This document shows positions 1 to 8,854 of a stretch of 64,000 bases of DNA, one piece after another. Origin of the DNA: Curvibacter lanceolatus ATCC 14669 (lineage in GTDB: Bacteria > Pseudomonadota > Gammaproteobacteria > Burkholderiales > Burkholderiaceae_C); contig NZ_KB906268.1 of assembly GCF_000381265.1 (NCBI RefSeq), positions 1 through 64,000 on the forward strand, written 5' to 3'. Below the pieces are notes generated by a model that saw only the letters and a program-made list of their open reading frames with translations, ran no database searches and was not told the DNA's origin. The stretch's first letter is position 1, and the number at the start of each line of letters is the position of its first letter. A program made the position numbers and the translations under genes.

Positions 1-1773
1 CTGAAAGCGTCGGAGTACGCTGAAATGCAGGAATTTTCAGCGACAGCCGAACGTCAACTGGGAGAATTACCTGACCAGACCGACAAGGGTCGCTTGTTGC
101 AACAAGCGACCGCTTTGCGTGCTGCGGTAGCTGCCAAAGCCGATCCGGCCAGCGTAGCAAAACTGGCGCACGCGCTGTCCAGTGCGGTGCAAAAGGCGTA
201 CCCGTTTCCAGTCGCACCGACTGCCATGCCGGTCTTAGCGAAGGGAGGGCAGTTGTTTCAGGCCCAGTGTGCGGCCTGTCACGGTCAGCAAGGGCGCGGT
301 GATGGCCCCCTAGCGGCATCCCTCAACCCCAAGCCGACCGCGCTGGCCGATCACATGCGGGCGCGCGAGCGCAGCTTATTCGCGCTACACCAAATTATCA
401 GCAACGGTGTCCAGGGCACCGCTATGCAGGGCTTTGGCGCGTTGTCGGATGAAGACCGATGGGCATTGGCGTTCTTTGTTGGCACGCTACCTTATACGCA
501 AAGCGACAAGGACGAAGGAGCCAAGCTCTGGCAAGCCAACGCGCAGGTTCGCCAGACGCTCGCCAGTCTGGATGTGCTGACGCAAACATCTGAGCATGTC
601 TTGGCGGACAGGCTGGATGAGCCTTCCGCCAGAGCCCTGACGGCCTATTTGCGCGCCAATCCGAGCGCGCTGAATATCAGCAGTCCGAAGGGCACCGCGA
701 TTGCCAAAGCCAAACTCAGTGAGAGCGTGACGGCATTGCTGGCTGACGACCGTGCAGGTGCGACCAAGCTAGCCTTGTCTGCTTACCTCGATGGCTTCGA
801 GCCGGTCGAACCGGCGTTGGCCACTCGCAATCGGCCGCTGTTCGAGAAGATCGAAGCCGCGATGGTGTCCTACCGGGCATTGATAGCCAATGGTTCGCCT
901 GCCGATGTGCAGACAGCGGAGCTGCATTTGCGCGGCTTGCTGGATGAAGCGGACAAGGTGCTTGCCCCCTCCGACGACGATGCCGTGGCGGCCTTCATCG
1001 GTGCGTTAACCATCTTGCTACGTGAAGGATTGGAAGCCCTGCTGGTGGTCGTTGCCATGCTGGCGTTTCTCAAGAAAGCCGAACGGAAAGACGTATTGAT
1101 CTACGTGCATGCAGGCTGGGCATCCGCGCTGGCCGCAGGCGGCATTACATGGGCAGTGGCAACTTACTTGGTCGGCGTCAGTGGGGCAAGCCGGGAGCTA
1201 ACGGAAGGCTTTTCGTCACTCTTTGCCGCCGTGGTCTTGCTGGTTGTGGGCATGTGGATGCACCAGAAGAGCGTTGCCGGTCGTTGGCAGGTCTACCTCA
1301 AGGAAAAGCTGTCTTCGGCGCTCAACAAGCGCACGGCATGGTTCTTGTTTTCGCTGGCCTTCGTCGCCGTCTACCGTGAGGTGTTCGAGACGGTGCTGTT
1401 CTACGCAGCGCTCTGGACAGAAGGAAATGGCTGGCCCCTGCTGGCGGGCTTGGGCACTGGCATGGGAATCCTGGCCCTGCTGGCAGTCGTGCTGCTGCGC
1501 ACCAGTGCGCGCCTGCCGATTGGCCAGTTCTTCGCTGCCAGCTCACTGCTGGTGGCCATACTTGCCGTGGTCTTGGCAGGCAAGGGCATCGCAGGTCTGC
1601 AAGAAGCAGGGTTATTGCATACCAGCCCAATATCGATCCCACGCATTGATCTGCTGGGCATCTATCCGTCGTGGCAAACACTCTCAGCGCAATTCGCTGT
1701 GTTATTCATCATTGTGGTGGTTTTTACGATCAATTCGCGGTCATCGCGTCAAATGGCAGTACAAAAAAGCTGA
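1..1773 (+). CDS. pbrT: PbrT/FTR1-type metal permease with cytochrome c domain (5' end outside window)
   Basis: The frame is open from base 1 through the first ATG at 25, so the gene starts upstream and this is the C-terminal 590 or so residues. A haem-binding CAACH motif of a class I cytochrome c domain lies near residue 81 (counted from the ATG at 25). It is followed by a helical linker and an FTR1-type membrane domain of about seven segments. The two REXXE metal-binding motifs are visible as REGLE (about residue 336) and REVFE (about 451). The fusion of cytochrome c with FTR1 is the layout of PbrT, the lead-uptake protein of pbr operons. The metal is inferred from that resemblance, and an iron or general ferrous permease is the alternative. 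It is cargo of the Tn402-like element, next to tniR. Confidence 0.8.
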   Translation: MKASEYAEMQEFSATAERQLGELPDQTDKGRLLQQATALRAAVAAKADPASVAKLAHALSSAVQKAYPFPVAPTAMPVLAKGGQLFQAQCAACHGQQGRGDGPLAASLNPKPTALADHMRARERSLFALHQIISNGVQGTAMQGFGALSDEDRWALAFFVGTLPYTQSDKDEGAKLWQANAQVRQTLASLDVLTQTSEHVLADRLDEPSARALTAYLRANPSALNISSPKGTAIAKAKLSESVTALLADDRAGATKLALSAYLDGFEPVEPALATRNRPLFEKIEAAMVSYRALIANGSPADVQTAELHLRGLLDEADKVLAPSDDDAVAAFIGALTILLREGLEALLVVVAMLAFLKKAERKDVLIYVHAGWASALAAGGITWAVATYLVGVSGASRELTEGFSSLFAAVVLLVVGMWMHQKSVAGRWQVYLKEKLSSALNKRTAWFLFSLAFVAVYREVFETVLFYAALWTEGNGWPLLAGLGTGMGILALLAVVLLRTSARLPIGQFFAASSLLVAILAVVLAGKGIAGLQEAGLLHTSPISIPRIDLLGIYPSWQTLSAQFAVLFIIVVVFTINSRSSRQMAVQKS

Positions 1774-1860
1774 TTTGACGGCGTGAATAGGTGAATTGAT
1801 GCCGCGATGAGCGCCGTCATCCTCGAATCCGTGCTGACCATGTAGAGGCCAGTTTTTCTT

Positions 1861-2475
1861 TTACATCTTGGACAGCAGTCGTATTCCATCTGCGCGCAAT
1901 TCCCCCTTGGGAGAAATATGCCGGTACAAGGTCTGTCGCGTGATGCCGAGCTCTTGGCACAGGTCGCCGACCTTAGTTTCAGTCTGCCCCATTGCCGCCA
2001 TCGCCAGGCGCAGCTTGGCGGCGGTCATCTTGAAAGGCCGACCACCTTTCCTACCGCGCGCCCGCGCCGAGGCCAAGCCCGCTACTGTGCGCTCTGCGAT
2101 CAGCTCGCGCTCGAATTCGGCCAGTGCGGCGAAGATGCCGAAGACCAGTTTGCCAGCAGCGGTCGTCGTGTCGATGGCCGCACCGTGGCCGCTCAGCACC
2201 TTGAGACCGACGCCACGCCCAGTCAGATCGTGCACGGTGTTGATCAGGTGCCGAAGGTCGCGCCCGAGCCGGTCGAGCTTCCATACGACCAAGGTATCCC
2301 CTGAACGCAACGCCTTCAAACAGCTCGCCAAGCCGGGACGATCCTCGCGCTTGCCGGATGCCTGGTCTTCGTAAAGATGCGCCGGGTCGACATCGGCGGC
2401 GATCAGCGCGTCGCGCTGCAAGTCAGTGGCCTGGGAGCCATCCGCCTTCGATACCCGCATGTAGCCGATTAGCAT
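1861..2475 (-). CDS. tniR: TniR serine resolvase
   Basis: This 204-aa resolvase/invertase acts on transposon cointegrates. The N-terminal catalytic domain starts MLIGYMRVS, with the nucleophilic serine at residue 9, and continues with the KLDRLGRDL arginine motif near residue 66. A C-terminal helix-turn-helix (TKVGDLCQELGITRQTLYRHI) binds the res subsites. The length and the place at the inner end of tniRQBA match Tn5053/Tn402 TniR. The likely res site is the 2476-2570 interval between tniR and tniQ. Confidence 0.93.
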   Translation of the reverse strand: MLIGYMRVSKADGSQATDLQRDALIAADVDPAHLYEDQASGKREDRPGLASCLKALRSGDTLVVWKLDRLGRDLRHLINTVHDLTGRGVGLKVLSGHGAAIDTTTAAGKLVFGIFAALAEFERELIAERTVAGLASARARGRKGGRPFKMTAAKLRLAMAAMGQTETKVGDLCQELGITRQTLYRHISPKGELRADGIRLLSKM

Positions 2476-2570
2476 GTCATACCTGTCACATATACGTTCG
2501 ATTATGTGACAGTATGCGCCGGAAAGTTCTAACCGTCAAAAGTTGTCACTTAACCCGTCACTCTGTCTAA
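2476..2570. promoter_or_regulatory. Candidate res site between tniR and tniQ
   Basis: A clear inverted repeat has arms TGTCACATA (2484-2492) and TATGTGACA (2503-2511), with a 10-bp centre and 28 bp overall, the usual size of a resolvase crossover subsite. More TGTCAC-like half sites follow at about 2544-2562, inside the 3' end of tniQ. Resolvase sites in Tn5053-type elements lie next to tniR, so this is inferred to be res. The same interval must also carry the tniR promoter. Confidence 0.7.
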
Positions 2571-3753
2571 GACATGCAAAGGGCCCATTAGGCTCGTAAT
2601 GTGACAAAAATTCCGGGGGGATGCCTTCCTTTGCAAAGGTGGTGCGCAACTGTTCCAGGGAAGCGGGATCGCGCCGACCATAGGAAGCCAACGCGAACAG
2701 CGAGCGTGCCGTCTCGGGGTCGTGCCGCGCTTCAATGATCGCCTCACTGATAGCTTGGACCGCCCGTTGCCAGTGATTGACGGGTTCGGGCTTCGGCGCT
2801 TTCGCCGGCAGACCACTGGTGAACCCGGTTTGGGGCTCGGACCAGAACAGCTTTGCATGCTCGCCTGGCGGGCTGATATCCCTCACCTCGATCAAGCTGA
2901 TTGCCGTTGCCGCTGCCTCCAGCATCTGCAACCGTATTGCCGGGTTCAGGGTTTCATACGGTCGCCACAGACTTTGCCCAGCACGCAGCGGATGCCCGCA
3001 GCCTTGCCAGACTTGGCGAAGATACCCCGCGTAGGTTCCGCACGCCGAAAGCGGGGTGTTCAGCTCATCGAGCAGCGTGCGTAGCAGTCGAAACCACAAA
3101 CCAGCGTGGATGCGTCGGCGCGGCAGTTCCACATGGCCGGTCGTCAGTGCCTGCCAGGTACGCCGGTCCATCACTGCAATCGCGTCGCTGGCGGTGCGCG
3201 ACGCAGTGTCGGCGTTCTCCCAGCCGAGAAACCGCCCAGGCACGCCCCAATAGGATTCCAGCCAGCAGCCATGCAGCGGGCAGCTCAGCATCAGGGGCAG
3301 CTTCCATGCAAGCAGTACGGCGTGGTTTGCCGGGTCGTTCAGACAGAGCGGACAGGCGCGATGTATCGGCTGGCTGGGCAGCCAGGCACGCCAGCTCGTG
3401 ATGGATCGCGTCCTACGGCGGAGTTTCGGCAGCAGCACCGAGAGCTGGAACGCATAGGTTTCCAATGCGTCTGGAATCTGATCATCAAGGCTGTCCAGTA
3501 GCCAAGGCACCCAGCCGGCGAAACTCATGCAACGCAGCCGGTCCGGCTCGATGCCGCTCCGCTGGGAGAGCATCGCCAACAGCGCCAGTGGTGGCGCGGT
3601 ATCCAGGTCATCAACCTGAGCGTGACCAAGATCGTGCTCCAGCAGCTCGGACACCTCCATGTGATAGCAAAGGGCCACGCGGTTGAGCCACGAAGACAAG
3701 GCTTCGCCTTCTCTGGGGGCCGGATGCAGTGGCCAGCGTGGCGCTGGCTTCAC
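2536..3753 (-). CDS. tniQ: TniQ transposition accessory protein
   Basis: The protein is 405 aa when started at the GTG at 3751-3753, which overlaps the tniB stop codon (ATGTGA). This is the length expected for Tn5053 TniQ, and a longer upstream frame would run inside tniB. It begins VKPAPRWPLHPAP and holds a CPLC...C zinc-binding-like segment (CPLCLND) near the middle, typical of the TniQ family. It is a target-selection and transposition accessory factor working with TniA and TniB. It is translationally coupled to tniB. Confidence 0.93.
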   Translation of the reverse strand: MKPAPRWPLHPAPREGEALSSWLNRVALCYHMEVSELLEHDLGHAQVDDLDTAPPLALLAMLSQRSGIEPDRLRCMSFAGWVPWLLDSLDDQIPDALETYAFQLSVLLPKLRRRTRSITSWRAWLPSQPIHRACPLCLNDPANHAVLLAWKLPLMLSCPLHGCWLESYWGVPGRFLGWENADTASRTASDAIAVMDRRTWQALTTGHVELPRRRIHAGLWFRLLRTLLDELNTPLSACGTYAGYLRQVWQGCGHPLRAGQSLWRPYETLNPAIRLQMLEAAATAISLIEVRDISPPGEHAKLFWSEPQTGFTSGLPAKAPKPEPVNHWQRAVQAISEAIIEARHDPETARSLFALASYGRRDPASLEQLRTTFAKEGIPPEFLSHYEPNGPFACLRQSDGLSDNF

Positions 3754-4667
3754 ATCAGTTCCCGCTCGAATTGCCGCCGCCGCTCGCTGGGGCCGGTGTA
3801 GTCGGCCATGCTGAGCGTGCGGTGGTTGATCGCTTCCTCTCCGCTCTCCACGGCGACGATGGCCGCCGCCATCAGCAAGTGCGCCAGTTCGCCTATGGTG
3901 CCCTCGCTGCGTGTGAGCAGGTAGCGGGCCATGTCCAGCGTGGCAATCGACGAGGGTCGCCGCAGTGGAAGCGAAGCGGCGAAACTGGCCAGCAGTGAGC
4001 AGCAATCGTGATTGGCCTCCCATACCGGCAGCATCATCGGCTCGAAGCGATTTTCCAATTGGTCATCGGAGCGGATGGCCAGGTAGGCGTCGCGCATGCC
4101 GACCCCGACCAGTGGGATGCGCAGTTCATTGCCGAGGAAGCGCAGGAGATTGAGGAATTCCCGGCGATTGACGCTGTTACCGGCCAAGACGTTGTGCAAC
4201 TCGTCGATCACCAGCATGCGCACGCCGACCTTGCGCAGCAGTGCCAGCGCCAGTTGTTCCATTTCTGGCAGCCGTGGGCGCGGTCGCAATGGCGCACCCA
4301 TCGCCGCGAGCAGCGCGACGTAGAAGCGGATTACCGACGGTTCGGATGGCATCTGCACGACCAGTACCGGAATGTGCTCCTGGTCGGCGTCGGCTCTGGC
4401 CGGATGCGTGCGCCGGAACTTCTCGACGATCATCGACTTGCCGTTGTTGGTCGGGCCTACCAGCAGCAGGTTGGGCATGCGTTGCTTGTTTGGCCACGCA
4501 TACAGGGTTTCCAGCCGGTTCAGCGCCTCGACTGCTCGCGGATAGCCGATCCAGCGGTCGGCGCGAAGGCGATGGATGCGTTCGTCCGCCGGGAGACGGG
4601 CCAAGCCCTGGGCCGCCGGCAGCAGGTGGGACAAGTCGATGATGGGATATTCTTCCACGGCTACCAC
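3750..4667 (-). CDS. tniB: TniB AAA+ ATPase transposition helper
   Basis: This 305-aa AAA+ ATPase has a Walker A GPTNNGKS (about residues 70-77), a Walker B region MLVIDELHN (about 153-161) and a sensor-type LVGVGMRDA stretch. It belongs to the TniB/IstB/TnsC group that selects target DNA and activates the DDE transposase. The start at 4667 overlaps the end of tniA by seven bases, and the stop overlaps the tniQ start, so the three genes look translationally coupled. The length agrees with Tn5053 TniB (about 302 aa). Confidence 0.94.
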   Translation of the reverse strand: MVAVEEYPIIDLSHLLPAAQGLARLPADERIHRLRADRWIGYPRAVEALNRLETLYAWPNKQRMPNLLLVGPTNNGKSMIVEKFRRTHPARADADQEHIPVLVVQMPSEPSVIRFYVALLAAMGAPLRPRPRLPEMEQLALALLRKVGVRMLVIDELHNVLAGNSVNRREFLNLLRFLGNELRIPLVGVGMRDAYLAIRSDDQLENRFEPMMLPVWEANHDCCSLLASFAASLPLRRPSSIATLDMARYLLTRSEGTIGELAHLLMAAAIVAVESGEEAINHRTLSMADYTGPSERRRQFERELM

Positions 4668-6343
4668 TCCTCAATCTGGTCGAACGGTTTGGCCGGCAAC
4701 TGGTTGTCTGCCTGCTGCCCATCCATGTCAGCGCCCGGTGGTGGCGTGGTTTTGACAGGCGGTGCCGTTGCCTTGAGATGCTGGCGTCGATCCGCGTCGC
4801 GCCGCGCCTTGCGCGTAGCCTTCTGCGCGGTGGTAACGATTTCGCGCATCTGGCCGATCATGCGGAACAACGCCGACTCATCCACCTGTTCGCGCCCTTG
4901 CTGCCGCAATTTCGCCAGCGCCTGTCGTTGTTCCCAGAGGGTGACAGCCGGGTGCGACAAGGTACGGTAGGGAATTTCCAGGTAGTGCTGCCCCTCTGGT
5001 TCCAGCACCCATATGCGGCTGATGTCGCGCGGGTCGCGCCGGATCAGGAACGCAGGCAAGCGGTCCCGCCGAGCTATCCACGGCTTGAGCGCATCGGCGT
5101 AGTAGTGGATGTGGTCGATGACGAAGCCGGTGCGGGTCAGCGTGCGGCGGATGATGGGCAGAAAATCGACCAGAAAAGCCGTAGCGCGAGTGATGACGGT
5201 TGGCACGCCGGTCCGCGTGATAGCTTCGGCCCAGCGCGCGGCCGGCGGTTGGAGCAGGCCGTTGTGCACAGAGCCGTGATAGGTGCCGACCGCCAATGTG
5301 AGCCAGCGCTCCAGCTCGCGCAGTGTCAGGGCGGCCATCTTCTCGGAGGCGTATTCCCCGCGCTGGTCAGGATTGGAGAAGGTCGTCCCCGGCAATTCGT
5401 CGTGGATCATCTGCATCGCCGTGCCGATGATCCGTTCCACGATACCGCCGTAGTGCGGCTGCCCGAGCGGGCGATAGTCCAACCGGATGCCATGCTGCTC
5501 GCAGCCACGGCGCAGCGCCTCGCTCTTGAACTCAGCCGCGTTGTCCAAGTAGAGCAGTCTGGGCTTGCCGCTCATCGGCCAATCCATCTCTACGTTCAAC
5601 CCTTCCAACCAAGGGCGCTTGTCGCAGGCGGCATGCACCAAGCACAAGCCGACCGAGACGGCGGACGGGGCTTCCAGCGTAACGACCATGCCAACCACGC
5701 AGCGGGTGAATACGTCGATGGCGAGGGTCAGGTACGGACGGCCAATCGGTTGCCGGTCGCGCTCGTCCACCACGATCAGGTCGATGACTGTGTGGTCGAT
5801 CTGCACCTGCTCCAGCGGCGCGGAGACGGGTGGCGGAACACCACCAACACCTTGCAGGTCGCGGGCGGCATCTTGTCCTTCCCGGCGGTGAGTGACCTCG
5901 CGCGGATCGAGGCCGGCGATCCGCAGTGCCACCGTGTTGCGCGCCGGCACCCGCAGCTTTTGCAGCTTGCACGCCCGCACAACTTCGCGGTGGAACGCCG
6001 CCAAGCTACGCTTCTGCTTGGTCAGGAAGCGCTTTTGCAGTAACTCGCGGATGATTCGTTCGACCGACTCCGGCAAGCGGCCTTTACCTTTGCCACCGCT
6101 CGACTGCCCAAGAGCCAAGTCAGTGACCAGCCCCGAACCTAGCCGGGCACGGCGGATCAGGACGTAGACCTGCCGCCGGGACAGCCCCAATGCCTGGGCT
6201 GCCGCGTCGGCCGCTTCATGCCCAACCGTCTCCGACTGCGCCAACGGCCCAATGATCTCCGCACGACGACGCGCACGCTCCCATGCCTGTTCTGGCAGGG
6301 TGGCCACGCCGTGCTCGGTAATCGGTGCGGTATCGGTCGCCAT
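4661..6343 (-). CDS. tniA: TniA DDE transposase
   Basis: The 560-aa transposase starts MATDTAPITEHGV at the ATG 6341-6343, preceded by a GAGGTGA ribosome site. The frame is open 31 codons further upstream, but that part has no ribosome site. An N-terminal HTH (ALGLSRRQVYVLIRR) is followed by the integrase-type catalytic core. Its acidic triad is visible as D in QIDHTVIDLIVVDE, D in LLYLDNAAEF and E in GGIVERIIG. The length matches Tn5053 TniA (559 aa). It should bind the terminal repeat at 6460-6484 and the spaced sites inside the end. Confidence 0.95.
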   Translation of the reverse strand: MATDTAPITEHGVATLPEQAWERARRRAEIIGPLAQSETVGHEAADAAAQALGLSRRQVYVLIRRARLGSGLVTDLALGQSSGGKGKGRLPESVERIIRELLQKRFLTKQKRSLAAFHREVVRACKLQKLRVPARNTVALRIAGLDPREVTHRREGQDAARDLQGVGGVPPPVSAPLEQVQIDHTVIDLIVVDERDRQPIGRPYLTLAIDVFTRCVVGMVVTLEAPSAVSVGLCLVHAACDKRPWLEGLNVEMDWPMSGKPRLLYLDNAAEFKSEALRRGCEQHGIRLDYRPLGQPHYGGIVERIIGTAMQMIHDELPGTTFSNPDQRGEYASEKMAALTLRELERWLTLAVGTYHGSVHNGLLQPPAARWAEAITRTGVPTVITRATAFLVDFLPIIRRTLTRTGFVIDHIHYYADALKPWIARRDRLPAFLIRRDPRDISRIWVLEPEGQHYLEIPYRTLSHPAVTLWEQRQALAKLRQQGREQVDESALFRMIGQMREIVTTAQKATRKARRDADRRQHLKATAPPVKTTPPPGADMDGQQADNQLPAKPFDQIEEW

Positions 6344-6459
6344 GCTCACCTCGCTTTGGTGCACACGAGTATTGAGCATAGACGAGTTTTGTGCAGAGGA
6401 ATCCTGATATCGGGTTATCAGGAGCCGTATGCACAACAGGCTTCAAACCGCGCTGAATG

Positions 6460-6484
6460 GTGCAGTCGTCTTCTGAAAATGACA
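6460..6484. repeat. 25-bp terminal inverted repeat of the Tn402/Tn5053 element
   Basis: Read from the outer end on the minus strand it begins TGTCATTTTCAGAAGACGAC, the conserved end of Tn5053/Tn402-type transposons. It marks the exact transposon-plasmid boundary at 6484/6485. Confidence 0.95.
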
Positions 6485-6615
6485 TGCAGACTTGCTGCGA
6501 TCTCACAGCTTCGGCTCACCCGCGCCACGCGCTCGAAACGCCTGATCACTGCAGGTTCCAGAATTTTGGTGAGAACGCTTGGCGACGTCTGAGCACTCAG
6601 CTGAAGGTTGGACAT
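6485..6615 (-). pseudogene. 5' fragment of a plasmid gene cut by the transposon
   Basis: The ATG at 6613-6615 follows a good ribosome site (AGGAG, seven bases upstream) and opens a frame MSNLQLSAQTSPSVLTKILE that continues for about 43 residues. It then enters the transposon end at 6484. The rest of the gene should lie beyond the far transposon end, outside the window. The peptide is not recognised. The strong ribosome site and sudden loss of the frame at the inverted repeat support insertional disruption. Confidence 0.6.
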
Positions 6616-6694
6616 TTTTTCTCCTAGGCCTTGATGGGCAATCCCCTTGGAGGCAACGGGTGCGGCTCCTTCGCCCCCAAGGAAGCCTTCATTT

Positions 6695-6740
6695 TATTTG
6701 ATTTGCAATTTAATTGCAATTGAATTGCATTTAATTTGGC
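6695..6740. promoter_or_regulatory. AT-rich TTGCAATT repeats upstream of the ATPase operon
   Basis: Three copies of TTGCAATT or TTGCATTT begin at 6703, 6714 and 6725, exactly 11 bp apart, in a strongly AT-rich stretch about 100 bp before the first gene of the 6837-9845 operon. Similar repeats lie upstream of dsbC and of the H-NS-like gene. One-turn spacing suggests a binding site for a protein that loads along one helix face, or a bent promoter element. Confidence 0.5.
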
Positions 6741-6836
6741 CTCAATAGCAAATAAACAACCCCTACAATTTTGACTTTTATTGACACCATGCAATCCAAA
6801 AAGAGACAATCTAGTCTTCTGCAAAATTGAAATTTC

Positions 6837-8114
6837 ATGCATCAATCCAAAGCTCAAACCGTCACATTGGCAACTGGACGTGGTGAAGTTGAAAAAGAGC
6901 CAACTGAGTTCATTTCCTCAGGCCGCAATGACGAAAGAACGGCCCACTTCCTCAATGACCTCTTCCGCACTGCTGCCCGCCAAGGTGTCAGTGATGTTCA
7001 CTTTGATGACGAGGAGGATGGCTGCACAGTTCGGTATCGACTCGATGGTGTCTTGCGTGTGATGCATCGCGTAAGCCCCGCCGACTCAAGAGAGATCGAC
7101 GCCAAAATTCGCACCAAGTCCAAGCTCGGCACCATCGAACGCCAAGCCCCTTTGGACAGCAAATTCCGCTTCGACGTGGATGGCCGTTATGTTGATGTGC
7201 GCGTCAGCATCTTGCCTCTCGGCAAGGGCCAATCGATCGTGTGCCGCTTGCTGGATCAATCCTCCAACCTTCTCAAGCTTGACGATCTGGAGATGCCCGA
7301 AGACATCAGGGCCTGCCTACGCCACATCATCGCCATGCCTCAGGGACTGCTGCTGGTCACAGGCCCCACTGGCTCTGGTAAGACCACCACGCTGTACGGC
7401 CTCCTGCAGCAACTCAACACCCCTGAGCGGAAGATCATCACCGCAGAAGATCCCATCGAGTTTCGGGTTGCAGGCATTTCACAGGCCCAGACCAACCCAC
7501 GGCTCCCCTTCTCTCTCGCCCTCAAGGCAATGCTCCGCCAAGACCCGGACGTGATCCTCGTCGGCGAGATCCGCGACTCTGAAACAGCGAAGCTGGCCAA
7601 CCAAGCGGCACTGACAGGGCACCTGGTGCTTTCCACGTTGCACACCAACTCGGCCCCTCTGACCCTCACCCGCCTGGTGGATATTGGCGCTGACCCCAAC
7701 ATCATGGCCGCTGCCATGGGTGGCTACATGGCCCAGCGCCTTGTCCGAAGACTTTGCCCGCTCTGTCGTGTGCCTCAACCCATGAATGAGTACGTGGCCA
7801 AGCAGATGCTGAAAGTGGAGGTGCCGCAAGAAAAGATCGACGCCGTTTCCACTATCTACGAATGGAATCCAAACGGCTGTGACAGCTGCCGCAAAGGCTG
7901 GGTAGGTCGAACTGCAGTCTTCGAACTGATCATGCCTACTGCCGAGGTCAAGCTTGCGGTTGAGGAGGCCAACCTCCGCGCCCTGGAGCGCGCAGCCCGC
8001 CTGCAGAACCAGTACCGAACACTTGCCCATGACGCGATGCTTTGCGTTCTCAATGGAGTGACTTCAATTGAGGAAGCCGTTGCTGTCACTGGCGACATGT
8101 CATTCGAGGGATAG
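6837..8114 (+). CDS. GspE/PilB-type secretion ATPase
   Basis: This 425-aa hexameric ATPase belongs to the type II secretion/type IV pilus family. It has an N-terminal domain (SDVHF near residue 52), Walker A GPTGSGKT (176-183), Walker B with the Asp/Glu box (RQDPDVILVGEIRD), the His box (TGHLVLSTLHTN) and a C-terminal tetracysteine zinc site (CPLC...CDSC). F-type conjugation systems normally do not encode such an ATPase. It is separated from the tra operon and heads a three-gene unit with two Dsb-like genes. Possible roles are assembly of a thin pilus or a second motor for transfer, and neither is proved by the sequence. The dsbA-like start follows two bases after its stop. Confidence 0.88.
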   Translation: MHQSKAQTVTLATGRGEVEKEPTEFISSGRNDERTAHFLNDLFRTAARQGVSDVHFDDEEDGCTVRYRLDGVLRVMHRVSPADSREIDAKIRTKSKLGTIERQAPLDSKFRFDVDGRYVDVRVSILPLGKGQSIVCRLLDQSSNLLKLDDLEMPEDIRACLRHIIAMPQGLLLVTGPTGSGKTTTLYGLLQQLNTPERKIITAEDPIEFRVAGISQAQTNPRLPFSLALKAMLRQDPDVILVGEIRDSETAKLANQAALTGHLVLSTLHTNSAPLTLTRLVDIGADPNIMAAAMGGYMAQRLVRRLCPLCRVPQPMNEYVAKQMLKVEVPQEKIDAVSTIYEWNPNGCDSCRKGWVGRTAVFELIMPTAEVKLAVEEANLRALERAARLQNQYRTLAHDAMLCVLNGVTSIEEAVAVTGDMSFEG

Positions 8115-8116
8115 AA

Positions 8117-8854
8117 ATGAAAAACCAAACAGATTTCGAACGCCGCAGCCTTCTGGCCATGTTGGCGGGACTCTCCACCCTTGGGTCCCTCCCTGGACTG
8201 GCGCTCGCCAGCTCCACAAAGCCAATTTCCGGCACAGCTCCGCAGGCCCATGCTGGAGCCGAAGCCAAGGCCTACGAGGTTCTAAACCCTCCTATCGCGG
8301 CAGACACCAATCGCGTGAGATTTCTCTTCAGCTACGAGTGTCCGTTTTGCCGCCAGTACCACAATGGCATGCACCAATGGGGGGCCAGCCTACCCAAGCC
8401 TCTCGTCTTTGAGGCAACCCCGGTGCTCACGAGCGCTAGCGACAACCAGTTCGGGGCCGTGCTGGGCAGACTGATCGCCCAAGCCGTGGCTCCGCAAGTC
8501 CTACAAAACTACGACTTCCTGACCTACGGTCTTTTGCAGGGCGATCCCGACACGGGTCAGAACCCAACCGCGTCACTGAGCTTCGAGCGTGTGCTCCAGA
8601 CCATTGTCCAGGCAGGAGCGGACCCCAAAGCCGTCCAGGCCTTCCTCACTGGCAAAGGCAAAGGAATCGAAAAGCGGGTCCCCGAGCACGCCAAGTTGGT
8701 GAAAACCTACAAGCTCACAGCAACGCCCTCGGTCGCACTCATGGGCCGATACGTCACAACCCCAGACAGTGCCCAGGGCAACCCACAACAGTTTCTTCTT
8801 CTGCTCAATGGCATTGTCAGCCGCTACATCCAAGGAGGCGCCAGTGCGCTCTAA
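8117..8854 (+). CDS. DsbA-like thiol oxidoreductase
   Basis: This 245-aa exported thioredoxin-fold protein has an N-terminal leader with RRSLLAML and a hydrophobic stretch ending LALAS, which resembles a Tat or Sec signal. The active site is CPFC (in SYECPFCRQYH, about residue 75) and the cis-proline region is TATPSVALMG. The family oxidises or shuffles disulfides in periplasmic proteins. It starts two bases after the ATPase gene and overlaps the next gene by 11 bases, so the three are likely co-transcribed. It probably serves the cysteine-rich transfer proteins encoded elsewhere in the window (TraN, TraU, TraH). Confidence 0.85.
   Translation: MKNQTDFERRSLLAMLAGLSTLGSLPGLALASSTKPISGTAPQAHAGAEAKAYEVLNPPIAADTNRVRFLFSYECPFCRQYHNGMHQWGASLPKPLVFEATPVLTSASDNQFGAVLGRLIAQAVAPQVLQNYDFLTYGLLQGDPDTGQNPTASLSFERVLQTIVQAGADPKAVQAFLTGKGKGIEKRVPEHAKLVKTYKLTATPSVALMGRYVTTPDSAQGNPQQFLLLLNGIVSRYIQGGASAL

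Larger units (their letters stand above)
1..6484. mobile_element. Right part of a Tn402/Tn5053-family transposon
   Basis: The tniR-tniQ-tniB-tniA block is the transposition module of Tn5053/Tn402-type elements, which move by a DDE transposase with an AAA+ helper and resolve cointegrates with a serine recombinase. The outer end is a 25-bp terminal inverted repeat at 6460-6484 that reads inward from TGTCATTTTCAGAAG, the family signature. The other end lies outside the window beyond a pbrT-like cargo gene. The five bases next to the end (6485-6489, TGCAG) would be the target duplication if the left end carries the same five. The element interrupts a small plasmid gene at 6485-6615. Confidence 0.93.

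Noticed and set aside
2536..4023. TniQ starting at 4023 (495 aa)
   Set aside because: The extension lies inside tniB. The GTG at 3753 overlapping the tniB stop gives the family length of 405 aa.
4008..6043. Long rightward frames of 320 and 421 codons opposite tniB and tniA
   Set aside because: They are shadows of GC-rich tni genes on the other strand. The encoded sequences lack domain features and the tni proteins are complete.
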